From assembly GCA_001695595.3 (NCBI GenBank), contig MBPM02000002.1, forward strand, positions 1,587,608 to 1,651,607: DNA of 64,000 nt. The letters run 5' to 3'. The notes under the pieces are model-generated. The model did no database searches, had not been told where the DNA came from, and saw only the letters and a program-made list of their open reading frames with translations. Shown here in pieces: positions 59,054 to 64,000 of this stretch; position 1 is the first letter of the stretch, and the number at the start of each line of letters is the position of its first letter. This DNA is from Plasmopara viticola. Taxonomy: Eukaryota > Oomycota > Peronosporomycetes > Peronosporales > Peronosporaceae. The position numbers and the translations under genes were made by a program.

Positions 59054-60150
59054 ATGATGAACGGAAACGACCGGGAAGCAGTGATGCGCTCGCATACTGA
59101 TCTTGCAGAGGCAGCGGCGAACGGCTCCCGTGCTATGGTATGCTTCATACTGCCTGCTGTTTCGGCCCATTAGTTGCTAAGGTTGGGTGTCATTCGTTTC
59201 ACTAGGTAGAACTCTTGCTGGATGACGGCGTGCAAATCGATACTCCTGGAAGAGGTTTGACAACTACAAGCTGCTCGCTTCACACGCAAGATGGCATTGA
59301 CGTAGGTACTCTTTGTCAGATGGCACAACGCCACTATGCGCTGCTGCTTTGTGGGGTAATGATGTCATGGTCACGTACCTACTTGACAAAGGCGCTGAAG
59401 TCTCTGCTCAAAACGAAGGTATGGCTTTGGCTTGGTCTTCTCTTTCGCTGTAGCGACTGCTTGAGTTAGATGTAACTAACGAGTACCAATGCAAGGCACG
59501 GGCTGGACAGCTCTACATGCAGCTTCATTCCAAGAGCACGGAAAAGTCGTGCGCCTCTTGTTGGCTTACCAAGCCGATCCGAGAATCATGGACGCGGAAG
59601 GGCGCCGAGCAGTGGACTATGCCAGCATCTCAGAGGCTATATGGCCTTTTTTCTCTGGTTCAGATCCTTGTTTAACCACATTGTCGATGGCTTTTTTGTC
59701 TCAATTGAATCTTGCATCGTCTAGCCCAAGGGTGCGTTAAAAGTCCGAAGTCGGAGCTAGTTGCAAAAGGAATAATTCGCAAGATTCAAGAGCAGCCTGA
59801 GCAAAGCTTACCGGACGACAAAAACGAGAGCGTATGTTACAAGGCTTTGGAGTTAAATTTCGAGCTGACTATGGTGATTATCTAATCGAACAGATCTCGT
59901 TCCTTTCTCGTCCGGGATCTGCGTACGCTAGGGCACAGATGCACCCGCCGCTTGCTCGCCGACTCGGTTCAGCAGTCAAGGTACTTACTGCAAAAGCGCA
60001 CTCACTGCTTCAGTTTTTTATTTTTTTTTGAATTCTTGGTAGTCGCGCGATGGCCAAACTATTAAGGGACCCATTGACCCGCTTGGTGATGTGCCCTCCG
60101 AGATTGAGTCGAATCAACGACCTTTGTCACTTAAAAGAATGGGCATCTAG
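59054..60150 (+). CDS. Small ankyrin-repeat protein
   Basis: Seven exons in phase: 59054-59137, 59206-59254, 59320-59418, 59496-59657, 59725-59831, 59894-59980 and 60043-60150, giving 231 aa. It starts MMNGNDREAVMRSHTDLAEA. Ankyrin repeats: VELLLDDGVQIDTPGRDGTT, TPLCAAALWGNDVMVTYLLDKGAEVSAQNE and GWTALHAASFQEHGKVVRLLLAYQADP, then a partial repeat with RRAVDYAS. The C-terminal ~90 residues are unassigned (SRPGSAYARAQMHPPLARRL). Ankyrin repeats bind partner proteins; the partner is unknown. The gene begins 109 bp after the lipase gene, which might invite a fusion model, but the lipase frame closes at 58944. Confidence 0.85.
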
Positions 60151-60340
60151 TTATGAAGTAACATTTCTTTAATACTAAGAAATATCATGTTCTGAAAATA
60201 TTCTCATTAGTAGGTTTTCACCTGCCGACCGCTCAATTCTAGTTTTGAATAGCTACCAGCACGATGGTAAGACATCCAGTGCTGAATGCGCCACCTCATA
60301 CGTAACGGTGCTTTCTGCTAGCTGACATGAATTCCTTTGT

Positions 60341-60670
60341 ATGCAGTCACTCATCAACAGGGGATCGCGTCTCATGACCCAGTCGCTTCGCGCCGGCGCT
60401 CGTAGCATGTCGGGCGCCACCGAGCAAGAGGCTAAAGAGCAGATGCACCGATGGACCACCATCTCCAAGGGCATGATTGGCCTAACGGCAGTGTTCACGG
60501 TTTACGCCATTGGTGATCACTTGAATCATGCGCACCACGACCATGAAAAACCAGCCTACCCGTACCTCAGAATGCGCAATAAGCCATATCCATGGCCCGA
60601 ATCAGACTGCGACTTGCTGGACTTTGAATGCCGCCGCAAATTTCGTGAGGCCAAGGAGGCGGTGGAATGA
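60341..60670 (+). CDS. COX6A: Cytochrome c oxidase subunit 6A (COX6A)
   Basis: Intronless, 109 aa. The first ~27 residues (MQSLINRGSRLMTQSLRAGA) are Arg/Ser-rich without acids and fit a mitochondrial presequence. MHRWTTISKGMIGLTAVFTV is the matrix-to-membrane helix, then HDHEKPAYPYLRMRNKPYPW gives the conserved YPYLRIRNKPFPW signature facing the intermembrane space. An extra C-terminal tail (DLLDFECRRKFREAKEA) goes beyond the animal protein. Structural subunit of complex IV in the inner mitochondrial membrane. Confidence 0.93.
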   Translation: MQSLINRGSRLMTQSLRAGARSMSGATEQEAKEQMHRWTTISKGMIGLTAVFTVYAIGDHLNHAHHDHEKPAYPYLRMRNKPYPWPESDCDLLDFECRRKFREAKEAVE

Positions 60671-60840
60671 TCAAATTGCGCAAGGGAAAGTAGGCCCTGG
60701 AGCTGGGGTAAAGGATAGGGGGTGACTTGTCTATCCGAAAGCATGTTTCGTATTTTTTTTCAAAAAATAAAAACGTAATTGAATTTTATTGCTTTTTCTA
60801 TGTGAAGTAACAATATAGACAGCTATTATTCGGCCACACC

Positions 60841-62705
60841 ATGGCAACCTCCTTACCAGAGTCCATCATAAAGTGTAGCTCTGATCAACGCTCCGCGCAC
60901 TTTGGCGAGCCCGTTTGCGTGGTAAGCTTTCTACATTTACTCAGATTTGCATATCTCAAAAGTCATAAACCTTGATTCCATTTTAATGATAGGTCTGCAG
61001 TCGATACGGCGAGTACGTGTGCGATGCCACGGATGAAGACGTCTGCAGTCTGGAATGCCGTAATATCTGCATATCAAGACGCGACACGGAAACTCAGTAT
61101 CAAGCTCTGTTAACTAATAGAGCTGACGAGCTTCGACGTCGGTTGGGCATACAGATATCATTTATCTCGGCTTCTGGAGCTACCCACTCAGCGCCGTCAT
61201 GGCCCGCACCCTTTGTGGACTTTGTGCAAGAACAAGAAGGCGTGCAGCTGCCTAAATCATTGCTTCTGAACCTTTCTGCCAATGGCTTTACGAGACCGAC
61301 GCCTGTGCAAATGCAGACGATTCCTTGTGTTTTGCACGGACAGAATGTAAAAGACTCTCTTGGAATTTAAAAAGAGGACCGGTGCTGACCAACAAATATA
61401 CATTTTAGGTGCTAGTAAGTGCCCCTACAGGGACCGGTAAAACGGCGTCGTACTTGTTACCCATGATTGCGCAGGTTTTGCATGCACGAGATCGAGACGA
61501 GGAGACTGTAGCTTTAGTGTTGGCTCCTGTCCGAGAATTAGCGATTCAAATCGAGACTGTGGCAAAAATGTTAATGCGAGGCGTGACGAAAATGAAAACG
61601 GCCCTATTGGTAGGTGGATTCCCAGTTCCTACGCAACGATATCGAGTTCAAAGTGGAGTGCAATTGATTGTAGCAACACCGGGTCGACTTCTTGACATCT
61701 TTACCAACTACCACGAGAGTGACGCCATTCTGCCTGCTATCCGTACTTGTGTAATTGACGAAGTGGACCTTATGCTGGACAGTGGGTTTCGACCTCAGGT
61801 TACCCAAATTGTAGCACTCTTGGGAGTCCAAGAAAACAATGACGTTCAATTACTCTTTTTCAGTGCTACTGTTTCGGACGACGTTGAAGCACTAGTTCGA
61901 CAACTCATAGGCAATCACGCTTGTCATCGTATCGACGTTTGTAATCATGATAACGCGGGAACTCAATCATCGCGCTATTCACTCAGTCGAACCGTCACTC
62001 ATAGTGTGCGATGGTCAGAAGAAAAGGCAAAAAAGAACGAATTGTTTAAGTTTCTAAAGGACAAAGGCGACGAATCCACGGTGCGTGCAGTGAGAGGGCC
62101 CTGGATGTCATCTTAACGTACTGACTAAGCGATGTTTCTCGGTTTAGCTTGTTTTTGTTGCTTCAAAACTCGGCGCGACGATGCTTGCTGAAGCGATTCA
62201 AAAGCGGTGTGGAGTTACTGCTGCCGCCATTCACGCGGATAAATCTCAACAAGAGCGACTACATCTGCTTGAATCGTTTGTAACTTCAAACATTTCTGTG
62301 CTCGTATCCACGAACGTGCTGAGCCGAGGAATGGATCTCCTGAATGTTGAAAATGTGGTAGTCTATGACTTTCCCAAAAAGATTTCCGACTACGTTCACT
62401 TGATTGGCCGAACGGGCCGTGTTCATAATGTATGTGGAAAAGCTCTTACACTTATAAATCAAAACGATTGCTCTCTTTTTCGGGACCTTGTTCATATGTT
62501 GCGCCAAGTCAAAGCGTCAGTGCCTTTAAAAGTGTATCAGTATATGCACTCGGAAAACGGGACCTCTAAAGCCAAGTCAATTAAAATTGCGGTGGACGAA
62601 TCAAAGCGGGCTTTCCGAATCCGGGAGGAGCTGATGGCTTCGCAAATTTCGAATTGGAAGAAGTGGGATAGCGGTAAAATGAAGCGAAGACGCAAGGGGT
62701 CGTGA
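60841..62705 (+). CDS. DEAD-box RNA helicase with N-terminal zf-HIT (DDX59-like)
   Basis: Four exons, 60841-60921, 60993-61346, 61409-62080 and 62148-62705, 554 aa. Residues ~26-60 form a HIT-type zinc finger (VCSRYGEYVCDATDEDVC, then SLEC). The helicase core follows: Q motif FTRPTPVQMQTIP, motif I APTGTGKT, Ia APVRELA, TPGR, motif II DEVD in place of DEAD, SAT, RGMDL and HLIGRTGR. The zf-HIT plus DEAD-box order is that of human DDX59, to which this is probably orthologous. A basic tail (KMKRRRKGS) may be a nuclear signal. It is an ATP-dependent RNA helicase, nuclear by analogy, with RNA target unknown. Confidence 0.92.
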
Positions 62706-63367
62706 TGCGATTTAAGAGAAAACATGCTTGCAATTTCCCAGTGTCCCGAGCATTGGGTACTAATTCTTGCTTTATTCGGATGTTCGATAAAGTGATCTAT
62801 ACTTATGTTGCGAATATACATATCTCTTCAAATGTGTTTGCATTAAAATGTCTTCCGCCACGGGCCTTAGGACAGATAAATTTGCCTTTCGAATTCTTCA
62901 GGTAGTCAAAGGGCTAGCAAGTGTTGCCTTGAACATCATATAAAAAAAGAGTCAACTTGGCAAGGCCAGTTTCGCTTGTTTAAGCCGAATCGTCGTCCTG
63001 AAAATTATGCTGCATCGTCATTTGACCAGATGCATCGTCGTTATTAGGCATACAGGACCTTGTGTCAGATAGTAGCTAATGTTCTTATCACTTTGATCAT
63101 GCGAGTTTTGCGCTATACAAAACCTAATTTGCTAAATCGTGCTTCGGCACTTTTGGTTGGACTACCCCGTGAAGTAACATTTACATTGTTTTCCGGTCGA
63201 TATCTGGATTCTGCCCACCACATCGTGTTGATTTTAGCGTCCTTTTTTTCTAGGAACAGAGATGTGTGTTGGTAAGTTCTCAATATTCAAGAGAAACCAG
63301 GTACCTGCAGATTAACGTGCTAGGTTCTCCGCAGACGGCTGACAACTTGGTCGTAGCTAAGGTTGAC
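62706..63367. other. Intergenic
   Basis: No gene recognised downstream of the helicase. The ORF 63060-63275 (+) has no domain. Confidence 0.5.
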
Positions 63368-63852
63368 TTACATCATCCCACCCTTGGCCACTTCAAAGCC
63401 ACGTCGCTTCATCGAGTTATCGGAGACACTGCTAAGACTAATTGAAATGTCGAAGAAGGCGTCAAAGGCGTCAAAGGGCCTGTTTTGACCAGTTTTTAGA
63501 GTTTGACCTTCTGTTTCGAGAATGGTATATAGCGTGTCTACGATGTAACAATTTGCTTCCTTTAGCATAGGAGCAGCCCATTTGCGGAGATATGTGGCCG
63601 ACAATGCCACAATAGTTGCATGTCTTTAATTGCTGTTCTTGTTCTTTCTCTTTAGACGTTTATCTCAAAAAGTCGTGACTTATTCGCCCGACGACCTAAT
63701 TCTATTGGCAACTGCTTGAACGTTTTGACCGATACACAAGGTAGTTTGCCCGAATAATGGGCACACCCGACGTTGGAAGCAATTTTAATAACCTCTTGGA
63801 GAGTGCATAGATTTCTTTTCGATCTCCTTTGCGGTCTCTTCTCATGCTCCAC
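63368..63852 (-). other. Possible coding relic with a zinc-knuckle-like motif
   Basis: Minus-strand frames 63852-63652 (MEHEKRPQRRSKRNLC...) and 63610-63368 (ending FFDISISLSSVSDNSMKRRG) look coding but are out of phase. Between them a third frame reads TCNYCGIVGHISPQMGC, a C-x2-C-x4-H zinc-knuckle-like pattern typical of gag or nucleic-acid-binding proteins. It may be a decayed retroelement gag or part of a spliced gene whose rest I cannot place. No product assigned. Confidence 0.35.
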
Positions 63853-64000
63853 TTTGGGATTTCTAACTCAACTCAGTCTTTGAGCCATAAGCATTTAATA
63901 ATAGAGAGATACTTAAGGATGACTCCAGGTAAAATATAATCGTTCACTCACATCACACTCGTATTCCTTAGGCCGTGAGCATGTGTGCAATTCAATTATG
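63853..64000. other. Window end, nothing recognised
   Basis: The last 148 bases contain no feature I can support. Confidence 0.5.

Noticed and set aside
59206..59319. Seemingly decayed ankyrin repeat with out-of-frame TTTSCSLH text
   Set aside because: That text is an intron (59255-59319); spliced repeats are canonical.
1..64000. CRISPR arrays, bacterial operons, rRNA or tRNA genes
   Set aside because: No spaced repeat array, no rRNA sequence and no convincing tRNA T-loop/anticodon structure was seen by eye. A tRNAscan run would be the decisive check.

Overview
The window looks like nuclear DNA of an oomycete (stramenopile), probably a downy mildew or Phytophthora relative. The reasons are protein-coding genes split by many short GT-AG introns (about 50-80 nt), compact gene clusters separated by AT-rich gene-poor stretches with decayed retroelements, an HslV-type mitochondrial protease gene next to ordinary eukaryotic genes, and promoter motifs resembling the oomycete initiator. 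The species cannot be fixed from sequence reading alone.

Layout. 1.3-13.5 kb is a gene island: a BRCT/BAH-like chromatin or DNA-damage protein (+), PEX19 (-, ten exons), a two-domain MSP/VAP-like protein (+), a START-domain lipid-binding protein (-) and an FSH1-type serine hydrolase (-). 13.5-22.0 kb is gene-poor with decayed coding stretches. 22.0-24.8 kb (-) holds two complete inward-rectifier-like K+ channel modules in one coding unit. 24.8-32.9 kb is gene-poor, with a Ty3/gypsy-integrase-like relic and an internally deleted non-LTR retrotransposon flanked by a perfect 14-bp duplication. 32.9-37.3 kb is a second island: TRAPPC13 (-), HslV (+) and the PKA regulatory subunit (-). CCDC124 stands alone at 39.0-39.9 kb. 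39.9-51.9 kb is a 12-kb gene desert with retroelement scraps. 51.9-62.7 kb is a tight, co-oriented cluster (+): a TPLATE-like adaptor subunit, a Wntless/TMEM181-like seven-TM protein fused to a class-3 lipase, a small ankyrin protein, COX6A and a zf-HIT DEAD-box helicase (DDX59-like).

Themes. Several genes concern membranes and lipids (MSP, START, FSH1, PEX19, TRAPPC13, TPLATE, seven-TM lipase), but they do not form an obvious operon-like system. The most unusual items are the seven-TM/lipase fusion, the concatenated Kir channel and the near full-length TPLATE homologue outside plants.

Caveat. Between 22.4 and 37.2 kb, seven places in otherwise conserved coding sequence each lack exactly one base (two each in the Kir gene, TRAPPC13 and PKA-R, and one in the retrotransposon). 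Restoring one base at each makes all exon phases add up. This points to local sequence error rather than seven independent mutations, but that is an inference. Exon borders were placed by hand from reading frame and splice signals and have not been tested against transcripts.
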